Of a stretch of 64,000 bases of DNA, positions 1 to 12,700 are shown piece by piece; positions within the stretch are counted from its first letter, which is position 1, and every line of letters starts with the position of its first letter. The notes below the pieces were generated by a model. It worked only from the letters and a program-made list of their open reading frames with translations, had not been told where the DNA came from and searched no databases. Both the position numbers and the translations under genes were made by a program. The DNA comes from Mesorhabditis belari (taxonomy: Eukaryota > Nematoda > Chromadorea > Rhabditida > Rhabditidae), in contig CAUEEP010000066.1 of assembly GCA_958450365.1 (NCBI GenBank), forward strand, positions 186,001-250,000, in the 5' to 3' direction.

Positions 1-204
1 TTTGTGTCAAAGTGTTCAACATTAAAAGATTTAAAGCTTTTTAAATATTCACTTTTCTCTATTTTCTTACGAAAAAAGGGATAAGAATGCACTTTTGACT
101 GAAAAAAACAAAAATTTGAAAAGAATCGGGGAAAACATGCTAGTGCACATTTTGTGATCTAAACAACTCTAAAAAAACAACAATGGGAAAGAGAGGGGAA
201 TTGT

Positions 205-432
205 TTGAAGCTGTTGGGAGCTGTTGGGAGCTGTTGGAAGCTGTTTGAAGCTGTTGGAAGCTGTTGGGAGCTGTTTGAAGCTGTTTGAAGCTGTTGGAAG
301 CTGTTGGAAGCTGTTGGAAGCTGTTGGGAGCTGTTTGAAGCTGTTTGAAGCTGTTGGGAGCTGTTGGAAGCTGTTTGAAGCTGTTGGAAGCTGTTTGAAG
401 CTGTTTGAAGCTGTTGGAAGCTGTTTGAAGAG
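205..432. repeat. 10-bp minisatellite (GAAGCTGTTG/T)
   Basis: About 22 tandem copies of a decamer of the form GAAGCTGTTGG or GAAGCTGTTTG, with G/T and G/A variants. It keeps open frames on both strands only because the period has no stop codons. It lies upstream of the first exon I can identify, in intron or intergenic sequence. Confidence 0.9.
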
Positions 433-527
433 CTGAAAATCAATGAAAGTTGACTTGATTCAAGTTTTGAATGAGATGAGAATGTAAATAAGAACTTTAA
501 CTCGCTCTGGAGCAACGGAGATCACAT

Positions 528-599
528 GCCACATGGTGTAGTGGTTAGCACTGTTGCCCGGTAGGCGGAAGGTCAAGGGTTCGACTCCCGGCGGCGTCA
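528..599 (+). pseudogene. tRNA-like sequence (degenerate)
   Basis: The segment has an A-box-like TGGTGTAGTGG and a perfect B-box GGTTCGACTCC at the expected spacing, like a Glu/Asp-type tRNA. The seven-base acceptor ends do not pair and the T stem has two mismatches. I therefore read it as a tRNA pseudogene or tRNA-derived repeat rather than a working tRNA. Confidence 0.55.
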
Positions 600-884
600 A
601 ACTTTTTTGGCAGTCCCGAACTTTTCTATCCTGGTTTCTGAGATTTAGAGTTTACTTTTGCTTGCTCGTCTTGTAAACGCATCTTTCTGGTGCACTGAGG
701 TCTCCGAAAACGGGGAGAATTCATTGCATTAGAAAGATGGCGTTTACACTCGACTAAACTACAAAGAGTGATAAGAGAAATTTGAAGCAAAGCATAGCAA
801 TTACAGCACAGCACAGCACAATACTTGCATAGTATTCGTACGTTTGCGTAGCTGCTTTAAAACATGTCCCAGCTAGCGTAATCG

Positions 885-1140
885 ACTCTAAACCGGCTCT
901 AAACCGGCTCTAAATTGGTCTAAATCGATCTAAATCGATCTAAATCGATCTAAATCGATCTAAATCGATCTAAACCCGTCTAAATCGGTCTAAATCGACT
1001 TTAAAACGGCTCTAAACCGGCTCTAAATCTGTCTAAATCGGTCTAAATCGGTCTAAATCGATCTAAATCGATCTAAACCCGTCTAAATCGGTCTAAATCG
1101 ACTTTAAACCGGCTCTAAATCTGTCTAAATCGGTCTAAAT
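885..1140. repeat. 10-bp minisatellite (CTAAATCGAT)
   Basis: About 250 bp of decamers CTAAATCGAT, CTAAATCGGT and CTAAACCGGC arranged in a higher-order pattern, in which the block from 905 to about 1010 is largely repeated at 1015-1140. No coding signal. The rest of 1141-1603 is AT-rich or pyrimidine-rich and nothing else is seen in it. Confidence 0.9.
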
Positions 1141-1603
1141 CAGCTCTTTATTGATTTGTGATAAGGAAATGTCGTTGAGATTACTGTAAGATTACTAGTT
1201 TGGTTACGAGTATGATAGCCGAGTTTATAGCTTATCACATTTGATCAAAATCCTATTCCCCTTTTCCATTGCAGTATTTTGATCGAATTGATCTCTGTAT
1301 TGTGTGTGGGGGGATCGGTTTATTTGTCGCTTCACACTGTCTTTTCTCTCTTCTTTCTCTTATTTTCCCGTCTTTTCCCTTCTTTTCCCGTCTTTTCCTT
1401 TATTTTCGCTTTATTTTCCCTTTTAGTTAGCTCATATCAAATACTATGAAAGGGGAAAGAAAGAAAGCAAATAAAATTCGATAGGGAATAGGAGAATAGA
1501 TGAAAAGAGTAGAGTCTAGTCGAATATTTAACTGACAAAGAAATAGGGTTGAGGAATGATCTTTTAAAGAAATGATGATATAGAAATGATCTTTAATCTT
1601 AAG

Positions 1604-1908
1604 ATCTCCTACCAGATCTGCTACCAGGATCTGCTACCAGCTTTGCTACCAGATCTCCTACCAGACCTACTTCCAGATCTGCTACCAGATCTGCTACCAG
1701 ACCTGCTACCAGATCTGCTGCCAGACCTACTTCCAGATCTGCTACCAGATCTGCTACCAGACCTGCTACCAGATCTGCTGCCAGACCTACTTCCAGATCT
1801 GCTACCAGATCTGCTACCAGACCTGCTTCCAGATCTGCTGCCAGATCTCCTACCAGACCTCCTACCAGATCTCCTACCAGACCTCCTACCAGATCTCCTA
1901 CCAGATTT
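1604..1908. repeat. 12-bp minisatellite (CTACCAGATCTG)
   Basis: About 25 copies of a 12-bp unit with alternating ACCAGATCT/ACCAGACCT variants and a roughly 60-bp higher-order period (1671, 1731 and 1791 begin alike). It reads as a Leu-Leu-Pro-Asp repeat on one strand and an Arg-Ser-Gly repeat on the other. Neither has a gene-like context. Confidence 0.9.
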
Positions 1909-2069
1909 GCCTTTTTTTTTCATTTCCAAGCAATTCAAGAGACTTTGCAATTCTTCTTGAAGAAAATAAAAGAACAGAAAAGAAAGAGGCGGATTTGTTT
2001 CCATTTTTGACTTTGAGCTCTCTGGAGGCTCATTTGTGAATGGGGAAGAGGCACAGATGGGAAAAGGAG

Positions 2070-2170
2070 AGGAAGAAGACGGAGAAGAAGAGAAAGAAGA
2101 GGAAGAAGAGGAAGAAGAGGAAGAAGAGGAAGAAGAGGAAGCAGAGGAAGAAGAGGAAAAAGAGGAAGCT
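2070..2170. repeat. Purine-rich GAAGAGGAA repeat
   Basis: A pure-purine GAA/GAG tract of about 100 bp on the plus strand, capable of triplex formation. Flanking sequence to 2740 has only short repeats, for example three copies of TAGCTATGTT near 2460-2485. Confidence 0.8.
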
Positions 2171-2739
2171 CAAACATAATACTCTCAAAGACTTCAAAGA
2201 GAAAAAAGAAAGAAAAAAGGAAATCGACTCGAATTGGACGGGGAGGACAAAGAAGAATATGAGACATCCAAAAAGTTCCAGAAATTTCACTTGGGGATGC
2301 TTAAATTGGGGATTAAGTTAAGGTTTAGGTTAAGGTTAAGCAGCTTTTGATCTACCGTAATCGATCAATCTAAAAAGATCGTGAAAAAGGCCGTACTTCG
2401 ATTTTCCAAAGCCAAAGCGATATCCCAATAGATCTTCTAGAGTCTAGAGCTTTTAAGCTATGTTTAGCTATGTTTAGCTATGTTTAGCTCACTTTTTTAA
2501 GCTATTTTTGAAAGTTTTACATACAAAAATACGGATTTTAAAGCTCTTGAGAAATCAAATTTTTTGTTTTTCAAATAAAATTATCAAGATTCTCGTGGAA
2601 TTTTAGAGGTTAACGAAAAACGAAAGCGGTCCTCATCTCTCGCTACAGGAGGTCGGTTTTTGTAAAATGAATCTATTGAAAAAGCTATTGAAAGTCTATT
2701 GAAACCTATTGAAAGATCGTGCTAACTAGGAAATTCTAT

Positions 2740-2920
2740 CTAGATTAGGGTATTCAGTCTAGTTTAAGGTATTCAGTTAAGATTAGCTGGATTTCGGGAT
2801 TTACTCTCGATCAGGGTATTCAGTTAAGATTGGGATATTCAGTCTAGATTAGCTGGATTTCGGGATTCAGTCTAGATTAGGGCTATCAGTCTAGATTAAG
2901 GTATTCAGTTAAGATTAAAG
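2740..2920. repeat. Imperfect ~18-bp repeat (GATTAGGGTATTCAGTCTA)
   Basis: Irregular copies of a GATTAGGGTATTCAGTCTA-like unit. A GCAGAA hexamer tract follows at 3065-3155. Between them (2920-3060) is a GC-richer stretch with no recognisable gene. Confidence 0.75.
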
Positions 2921-3423
2921 TTAAATATAGAAATCATTTAAAACAAGCCAACCAAAGCCAATGTTTTCCAGCTGGTTCACGCGGCAATTGTCCTCTCACA
3001 CACGCACGCGTTGTGCTCATTCGCCGAGGCGATCGGCGCTGTGCCGATCGAGATTAGCAGGTAGAATAGAATAGAAGCAGAAGCAGAAGCAGATGCAGAA
3101 GCAGAAGCAGATGCAGAAGCAGAAGCAGATGCAGATGCAGAAGCAGAAGCAGAAGCAACTACTTAAAAGGCATGGAGTCATGGGAGTTTTTGAAGCTCTA
3201 GAAAAGCTCTAGTGACTCACTTTTGACTCACTGACTCACTTTTGAACTTCATCATTCCTGATTTAAGCTGCCAGACGGATTTGTAATTAGGTTTTATCCA
3301 AGAAAGGAAAAAAAGCGACAGTCAATTGCTGGGGATCGAACCTGGTTTGTTCTTTGCACTCTTTTGATACAGCGAAAATTTTTGGGGGCCTTCATAATGT
3401 GAAGATAAGCGACCCACGGGAAG

Positions 3424-3506
3424 TCGCTGGTTGGCCGAGTGGTAAGTTGCTAGGCTGCGTGGCAAACGGGTGCTCGTAACAGCTGGGTTCGATCCCCGCC
3501 ATTGCT
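3424..3506 (+). pseudogene. Class-II tRNA-like sequence
   Basis: It shows TTGGCCGAGTGGTAAG, the usual start of a Ser/Leu-type D arm, then a long variable region and a GGTTCGATCCC B-box. The spacing fits a tRNA with an extra arm, but I cannot build a convincing acceptor stem. Probably a tRNA-derived repeat or pseudogene. Confidence 0.5.
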
Positions 3507-3701
3507 TTTTGCATTTTCCTTGCGATTTTTCCTTTTTCTTCTTAGGCAAATCTGGATAGATTCAGATCCAGCAGCTCAAGTCGGGTATTGAAGCAATGAA
3601 AGCTCAAAAGGAGCCCATAACTCAATCTGCTTGTTAGATATCCTTGATAATCTAATTGTGAAAATATTCCGCTAAAACAGCTTTTATTTGTCTCATTTCA
3701 G

Positions 3702-6700
3702 CTCGGAACGTCAATCAATGGCCTCTCGATGCGAGTGGTTGGCTAGGGACAAGGAGAACACCGGAGCAAGGCGAAAGTGAGTAGAGAAAAGTTCTAGAAA
3801 AGCTCTAGAAAAGCTTGAGAAGCTTGAAAAGCTCTAGAGAAGCTTAAAAAGCTTGAGAAGCTCTAGAAAAGCTTAAAAAGTTCTAGAAAAGCTCTAGAAA
3901 GGCTTTAGAAAAGCTTTAGAAAAGCCTGAAAAGCTTGAAAAGCTTGAAAAGCTCTAGAAAAGCTCTAGTCTTTATTAAAGATAATTAACTAAATCTGTTC
4001 AATTTTAGAGGTGAAATCGAGGATCTGCTAAAGCGGATGAATCGATTGAGAGCCGTGGCCGCGGACGGATCAGACGAGCGTGGAAAGGAGACTTTCGAGC
4101 GACTTCACGAGCAACCTGGTGCGTTTGAAATTTGCATAAAAAAGTGAGCGTAAACGATAAAGTACTTAAAAGTACACTACTCAACACAACACTGTACAGT
4201 AATCATTTTAACTAAAGAAGAACGAAAGAAGAACGAAAGAAGTTCTGGCTCGTGCCTTAAAATGAGCATTTTAAGAGAAATTAGAGAAGCTAGAGGATAT
4301 CAAGAGTACAGTAGAGTCCAATGTACAAGAGTACAATAGAGTCCAAGGATATCAAGAGTACAGTAGAGTCCAAGGATATCAAGAGTACAGTAGAGCCCAA
4401 CAGCTTTCTAATGTACAGCTCTCCAATGTACATCTTTCCAATGTACATCTTTCCAATGTACATCTTTCCAATGTACAGCTTTCCAATGTACAGCCAATGT
4501 ACATCTTTCCAATGTACATCTTTCCAATGTACATCTTTCCAATGTACATCTTTCCAATGTACAGCTTTCCAATGTACAGCCAATGTACAGCTTTCCACTG
4601 TACAGCTTTCCAATGTACAGCCAATGTACAGCTTTCCAATGTACAGCTTTCCACTGTACAGCTTTCCACTGTACAGCTTTCCACTGTACAGCCAATGTAC
4701 AGCTTTCCAATGTACAGCTTTCCAATGTACAGCTTTCCACTGTACAGCCAATGTACAGCTTTCCAATGTACAGCTTTGTACAGCTTTCCATTGTACAGCT
4801 TTCCTTTGTAGCTACAGTACTACAGCTACAGTACTACAGTCTACAGCACTACAGCACTACAGTACTATGTACACTCCAAAATCCTTTCACTTACAAAAAA
4901 CTAGAGTCTAAAGCTGATTGAAAAGATTGAAAAGGGGCAGAGTGAAATCGCAACATTTTATCACCTTCTTCTCTGGGTTTACGACGTGTTTATTTGGATG
5001 GAAAAATGGAAAAAAATCGGGGGAAATGGGGAAAATGGGGAAAAATGGCTAAGATCCAAGCCTAGCCTGTGTTTTGAGGCTGACACCTGCCTCCTTCTTG
5101 ATCCCCGCCATATCAAAAGATTCACAAAGATCCACAGTTGATAAGAGAAGAAAAAAACGTTCTGTTTATCGGTTTTACTGGGGTAAATGAGGAAGTAAGG
5201 GCTGGCTTTTTGGGGAGAAAACAAAAACTGGGTTAGTTATTAGTTCGAAAAACTAAAGATATCGGTTGATTGATCTTGATAGATCTTGATCTTGAAGACA
5301 GTCCTTTTTTGACGGGGAAAGGTTAATTGGCTGAGCCAAATGCTATACGAGCTTTATCATTTGACGCAGAATTTTATGCTGAATCCGAATATATATTACG
5401 TTTTTGCTAAATGACAATCTACCAGGAGTTAAAGGCGCCTAAAGTCTTGTGGTTATTCGGATCATTTAGGTAGGAAAATGTGATCATTTGGATCTGAAAA
5501 ATGGGGTCATTTGGATTTTAAGAGGCCTCCTTGCGGAGCTATTTCAGTGCGGGCGTGGCCGAGTGGCAGAGCGTTCGTTTCCAGAGTTTTTCTTGTCTGG
5601 AGATATCTTTCTCGATTTTTTTTTTACTTTATGATTAGTGGAGTTGGTCAAAGTCATTGATTATGTTATTGAAAAGAGAAATTGGGGAAGAGGAAGAGGA
5701 AGAACGAAAGAAAGAACGAAAGAAAGAAGGGAAGATCGATGGTTTTCTTGCAGAAATTGAGAACTTTTGAGGGTTTTGTTGGTTTCATTTTTCTGGGGGT
5801 TGGTAGTTACTTTGAAATTTGGATTTGAATTAAGAAAGTTTGGCTTGAAGACTCTATTTATTACATTACGATCGATTACGGGTTACGATAACTTTTGACT
5901 GGGTTACGGTAGATTTGACTGGGTTACGGCAGCTTTTGACTGGGTTACGGTAGATTTGACTGGGTTACGGCAGCTTTTCACTGGGTTACGGTAGATTTGA
6001 CTGGGTTACGGCAGCTTTTCACTAGGTTACGGTAGATTTGACTGGGTTACGGCAGCTTTTCGCTAGGTTACGATGGCCTTTGATTGGGTTACGATGGCTT
6101 TTCACTGGATCGGTTTTAGTCTAATCTTGCTTTCACAATTCTCCATCGAATTCACCCTAAGCCTGAGCCTAATCCAGAAAGCCGAAAGGCTAACGAAGCG
6201 AAACAATAAACTGGCCTTGAGCATGGCTTTGCTTGACCTGAAACAAAGTCAAGCGTTCGCTTAACTTGGAAAATCTTTGAAAATGCTCTTTGAAAGCTTT
6301 TTTTGAAAGCTCAGACCAACATCCTCAAGATCCACCCTGAAAAATGATGACCAAAGAATGCAAGAATTGCCTTTGTGAACGACCCTGCTCAATCAAGTCT
6401 GAGATTTCGTTCGCTTTTTGATCTACGTGCCATTCGGGAAATCGAAAATTTCACTCTAAAGCGTTGCAAAGTGTTAATGACTGTGTCTGTCATTCTCTTT
6501 TCCCGAAAGATTCGAAAATGAATCGCTTTCAGAGGTGCTGATTTGGGGATGAGTGCCGTAATGCATTAATCTCTTTGATCTCTTTCCCTTTTCTGATTTC
6601 TTTTTGATCTTTCTCATGTGGGTAAAGTCTAGGATTTCGATGAGAAAATCGTGAAGGGAATGGGGAAAGAATCTAGCATTGAATAAGTTTTCTTGAGTTG

Positions 6701-9700
6701 CAAGAAGCTAAAGTGGTCCAGCTTTGCTACTTTTAGATCTACTATCGTTTTTAGGAATACTTAACTGAAAAAGCTAGCTATGTAGGTCAACTAGAGATCT
6801 CAAAGATCGATTTTAGAACAGAATTACGTTACCTTTTAACGCGTTTTAGGGAAAACAAGCAAGTAGGGGGATGGGAGAAATGCTACCTTTTTGCGCGCCT
6901 GGACATTTGCGCACCTGAACATCTGGGCATCTGGGCATTTGCGCACCTGAACCTTTGGGTACCTAGACATTTGGGCACCTGAACCTTTGCGCAACTGGAC
7001 ATCTGGGCATCTGGACATTTGCGCAACTGGACATTTGGGCATCTGAACATTTGCGCACCTTTTCACCCATTATAATAAAGACTCCTAATCACAGAATCGT
7101 CTCGTGAGATTCCTATTGACGATCCTATTAGTTTCCTGCATCGAATTGGTGAAGTCTTTTAAAAGCTCATCTTAAATTCGTGCATTTTTCTTGTAAATGA
7201 ATGCTCAGTATGTCAGAACTGGTTTAGGTCAGTCTTGAACTCATCCAGGTCTAATATTATAGCTGAATCAGTCAGATAGGGCTATTTTAGCTTTATCTCT
7301 AGATTCTAAAGCAGGTTACGGCTTTGCTGGTGTACTGGAAGATTGTAAAAGATTGTAAACTGTAAAAGACTTTCAAGATTACTTTCAAGGCTTAAAATCA
7401 TTGAAACTAAAGGTTTTCAAGGCTTAAAATCATTGAAAAACTAAAAACTAAAAGCTTTCAAGGCTTTCAATCATTGAAAAACTAAAGAATTTCTAGTGTA
7501 AATGCTTTTTTGAATAGCATTTGTTGCCTTTAGTACCTTTGATTCATTGATTCATCTCCTAATACATAGAAACAACCGTGAACTAACAACTTTGCCATAC
7601 ACAGTACCCAAAAACGATACTGTATATAGTAAAGTTGATAGCCGAGTGTTACTATAAACACTAGAGTATATTGCCACAAAAACTCGACTTCTTACACTCA
7701 TTCAGCTGAAGAAAGAGTCATTTTAAAGCCTTTGCACAAACACAAACACTTCTACAAATCACTGCCATCAGTGATTGAGCCTCTAGAATCCAAAAACTCT
7801 TTAGCCATAAATTTCTCGTGTTCTGATTCCCGCTTTCCACTGAAACCACAACAATTAATCAACAGCTCCAAACACAAATGATCTCTTTGTCTCTGTTTTT
7901 CGAAGAATCTTTCCCCGATCATCTTTCCTTTGATCTGAGCCAATGGGTTGATTCATTTGATCTCCCTAGACATTGTAAAGTGATTGGCTTAAGGAGGGAA
8001 TAGTAAAACGATGTTTATTCTAATGCTAACGCTACCGAAAGCTATTGTAATACAGCTACCGTAATCAGCCAACAAACAGCCAACAAACCAGCCAACAAAC
8101 AGCCAACAAACAACCAACAAACAGCCAACAAACATCCAACAGCCAACCAACAAATCAGCCGACATCAATGCTTGGCTTTAAAGAGTAAATTTCGATAAAG
8201 AAACCCTACAATAAAGCATTTTTCTAAAGCTCTAAAGCTTGCATCGTAGCCTTGCCTTGCTTCTAGTCATCGTTGCCTTGCTTCTAGTTTAGACAAGAGA
8301 ACAGTCGCTACAGCAAGTCCGCTCTGGTTGCCCAAAAAACAGCCAGGATCTGTAATCTTAACTTCTCTCTCTCATTTTCAGTTAATGATTTTCTTAAAGA
8401 GCCAAGTGGCTTGGGTAAGCTAAAATGATCAACACTAAAGTTCAACCCATCATCTTTTCCTTAATTAAACTTTGCGATCAAATGCAGATTTCATAGATAT
8501 AACTATGGAAAGAACTATTAGGGGAAAATACGATAATCCAATCCAATTCAATCCAAAGAATCAAACCTTTCCCATACATTTAACTACAAGTTTTCCAAAA
8601 AATTTCACTACACTAAGCAATGAGCATGTTTCGTTGTACTTTTGAAATCGTTGTGAAAAGAATACTATGAATCTTGCCTCTTTTCCCCGTTCCACGCCAT
8701 AAATCTCTAGAAAAGAGGAAAGATTCAAAGAGATTCGCTTAGATTCGTGAAAAGACGAAGAGATACACAAACGGTTAGATGAAAGGAATTGAAAGGAAAG
8801 AAAAGGGAATGAAAGCGAAGGAAAAGGGGAAAGGAGTCGCTAAAAAGAGAAGCGTTTTGCCTTACCCAACAACATCGCAACATTTAACGCAAAGAAAAGT
8901 GAATTTGGGGATCGGTGAAGAAATCGATGAAGATTCTTTTAGCTTTTCATTTTAAAAAGTTAGCATTTCGCTTATTTAGCAATTTAGTTCAAATAGAAAT
9001 CGAAAATTCTCTAGAAGAAGAAGTTTACTATTTTTTAAGTTACTTGAATTGAATTTGATTTGAATCGAATCTGAATCGAATCTGAATCAAATTTGAATCG
9101 AATCTGAATCAAATTTGAATCGAATTTGGATTAAATAACTATTTGAATAGCTATCATTTGCTATTTTATGTAATTTGAATCTAATTTGAATCTAATTTGA
9201 ATCTAATTTGAATCTAATTTGAATCAAATACGAACAAGGGGAGAGGGAGTACTTTAAAAAACGCACTTAAGGAAAAACAATAAAAACAACAATAAGAAAC
9301 AACAACAAGAACAACAAGGAAGAACAAAGCTTAGCGGAAAACAGGATAAAAGTCGGAAAAAATTCACGATCTCATCATGGAATGCAGAAAAAAAATGAAA
9401 AAATGAAAAGAATGGCAAAAGGGGAATTTTGTGGGGGTTACGGTGCGTATCCACGCTTTAGAAAGCACGTCGAGTCATTTTCACGCCAGTTTCTTTAAAC
9501 CGCACGTAAATCGGTTTCTAACTCGTTTTTTGGTCAAAGATCAGCAGAAGTTTGTAAAAAGTGTATGAAAATCTGAAAATACAAAGTAAATTAATGTATT
9601 GAATCATAAAAGGCTAAACTTTTATATAAACTTTCGATTTTTTTAGAAGACGGCGGCTCTGGAGGTGACTCGCCGACATCAGCTGGTGATGGATCACTTT

Positions 9701-12700
9701 TGCAAAATTTTCAGAGGTATAATTTGATTTTGTTTTAGCCTTTCCTAGCTTTTTTAGCGTTTCCTAGCTTTTTTTTAGCCTTTCCTAGCTTTTTTTGGCC
9801 TTTCCTAGCTTTTTTTAGACTTTCCTAGCTTTTTTTTAGCGTTTCCTAGCTTTTTTTGGCCTTTCCTAGCTTTTTTTTAGCCTTTCCTAGCTTTTTTTGG
9901 CCTTTCCTAGCTTTTTTTAGCCTTTCCTAGCTTTTTTTAGCCTTTCCTAGCTTTTTTTTAGACTTTCCTAGCTTTGTTTTAGCCTTTCCTAGCTTTTTTT
10001 AGCGTTTCTTAGCTTTTTTTAGACTTTCCTAGCTTTTTTTAGCCCTTCCTAGCTTTTTTTAACTTTTCCTACTAATCTACTATACAAATTCTCGTTTTAA
10101 TTTGAAACAATCTTAAAAATGGGCTCGAGGATGGCTTAAATCGAGTTTTTAGATTTACGGGCAATCTTTCTTTCACATACGTCGATTTTCAAAGTCGCAG
10201 TGATTCGACGAAGACTTTCAAAATTCACGTCGGTTTTTTTTGGAAGATCTTACAGTGTTGATGTTGATAAAGAAGATATAAAGCTCGATTCAAGCTCGAT
10301 TCAATGATTGATTTCAGGAATTTTCATGGGATCAGCACGGGTACGTGATTCTCGAGGATCTCTACAACGAGGTCACCGGGAAATTGGACGAAAAGTTCAA
10401 TCTCACACAGAATCTCACATATAAAACGTGGGTGAAAAGGAGTTTTTCAAAAAGAGATTCCAAAATATTGCTTTTATTTGAAATGATTTTTTTAGAATGG
10501 GTCAATACGAGGATGTGGACACGTCCGCTTATCGAATGGCTGTCTGGAATTACATTCAAGCACTTTACGGAATCCGGCATGATGACTACGATTATTCGGA
10601 AGTTTGTACAATGGCTTATTTTAAAGCAAATTTTGTGTAGATTCTTAAAATAAAGCCAAATCGAGCATTTCTTGTTTGAAAGTGCGCGAAAAATGGCGCG
10701 GACTAATTTCAGTCCTTGGCCAAGTTTGGCGATACCCCTGAAGCCAGTCGGCGCGCCATTTCTCCCATTTTCAATCAATCAATGTTTGATGTAGCTTTAC
10801 TTTAAGAATCTACATATAATTCCCAACAAAATGAGCCATTACACCACTTTTTTGGGTTCAGCTGTGAATTTTTTTATAGCAATTTGAAGGCATTTTCTTG
10901 GCCCTTAACTTTGAGTCCCCATAAAAAATTTTCTACCAAACTAAATGAGCTGAAATTTGTTTTACAATATAAAATGCATATATTTTGCACATTTTTTATT
11001 TTGACAGTAAGTCGATTTTCTTTAAAAAAACCCCTTCGATCGGATTCGGACGCTAGCTCGGATTCAAAATCACATTTCGTCAATTTCTCAGTTAAAAACC
11101 TAGGCTAAAAATATGTTTTTCGTGATCTGCGAGTAAAATTACCCTAGATAGCGTAAAATTAGACCTTTTTGGAGAAAAAAGTTGAGAATTTGGTCGCAGT
11201 TGGGAGTCGAACCCTCGACCTTTGGATCAACAGCCTCGACCCTCGCCAAGCCGTGTCTCGACCCTCGCCAATCGAAAGGTCGAGGGTTCGACTCCCAATA
11301 GCGACCAAATTTTCAACTTTTTTACTCCAAAAAGCTCTAATTTTACGCTGTCTAGGGTAATTTTACCCGCAGATCACGAAAAACATGTTTTTAGCCTAGG
11401 TTTTTAACTGAGAAATTGACGAAATGTGATTTTTAAACTTTTTTTAAGTCTTTGAACTCATTTAAATGCTTATAAAGCTTTTAAAACGGAACGAATCACT
11501 AAATTATCTTTGCTACGGTGTTCCTATTGAATAAAACTTTCGAACAAGACCAAACTCGTTAAGATTGGTTAAGTTTGAGACGATTTCTCAGCAATTACAC
11601 GATCCATCTCCGCCATTAGCTTATAGCCATTAGCTTCAGCCTAATAAATCATTTTGCAGGTGAACACAATGTTGTCTCGCGAGATGAAAACTTTTATCAA
11701 GACGGTCGCCTGTTTCCCGCATCGTGTCACCGATTCTCTGCGAAACGGGGTCATGGTTGACTTTAAAGCGTCGGAAAAGGTGGGAAAAACTTCAAATTTG
11801 TGTAAATCCCCATTTTTCATTTTTCTTTTGCCTCCAAATCTCCATTGGAAACGGCTATTTGCTAGGCTATTTGAGGAGGGGGGAAAGGATGAAAGAAAAG
11901 CGTTTTAAAAATTCAACTTAGACTACAGTCAGAGTAAACTATAGTCAAATTTAGATAGATTATTAGTATATTCAGCTGGCCTACAGCAGGCTTAGCGTCC
12001 AGGCTAACAGCTACAATAAGTTCAGCAGGCTTAGAGTCCAGGCTAACAGCTAACTGAATATTTATTACTCTATTGAATACCAGTATTGAATACCAGTATT
12101 GAATACCAGTATTGGATACCAGTAGACCTTCAAAGTATCCCCTAAACTCTAGCTGAATATCTTAATTTTCTGGAAAAATTCAAACAAATGTGGCAGCTAC
12201 GAAAGCTACGAAGCCCCGCCCCTTTTTCTGCGTAGATTTTTCGTAGCTGCTTCGTAGCTGCTCATTTTGTTTGAAATTCCCCACAAAACTAGAAGATATT
12301 CAGCTGAATGGGCAACAGGGACACTTTGAAAGTATAGGTATCAGCCGAAAATCCTAACGGCGGATTTTTCTGGATGTTTTGGGAGCGTTTTTGACGGCCG
12401 TTTCCCCTGTCGCTGTGGTGCAGTCGAGAGCGCGCTTGTCTACAGCCCACAAGGCCCGGGTTCGACCCCTGTAGTGGCACTCAATTTCGACTTTTTGATT
12501 AATTTCATTAAAATGCCATAACTACAATATATTCTAAGGAAGAAGTTGGTCTTTATTGGTCAAAAAACGACCGAGAAAATGGCTGTACAGAGAGACGGAG
12601 AAAAAGAGAGACGGAGAAACAGAGAGACACAGAGAAACAGAGAGACACAGAGAAAAAGACAGACAAAAAGACAGACAGACGACCGTAATCCAAATACCTG

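Larger units (their letters stand above)
4870..8381. other. Long intron remainder of the unrecognised gene
   Basis: Between the 4.3-4.8 kb array and the exon at 8382 I see no coding exon. It holds a truncated tRNA-like 5' half at about 5548-5584 (GTGGCCGAGTGGCAGAG), a GGGTTACGGTAG array (5887-6090), a diverged element end (6866-7065), short AGGCTTTCAA repeats (7360-7490) and an 11-bp CAGCCAACAAA array (8068-8165). Confidence 0.6.

Noticed and set aside
159..515. Open frames on both strands through the first minisatellite
   Set aside because: The decamer unit lacks stop codons in several frames. There is no start or splice context and no homology.
1586..2004. Leu-Pro-Asp and Arg-Ser-Gly repeat proteins
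   Set aside because: Both are translations of the 12-bp CTACCAGATCTG array on opposite strands, and neither extends into normal coding sequence.
4290..4921. Several overlapping 100-196 codon frames
   Set aside because: They are all products of the 15-bp CCAATGTACAG array, and long open frames on both strands at once are a signature of a stop-free repeat.
5548..5584. A tRNA gene starting GCGGGCGTGGCCGAGTGG
   Set aside because: Only the 5' half is present. The sequence turns into unrelated pyrimidine-rich DNA after the position of the anticodon arm and there is no B-box.
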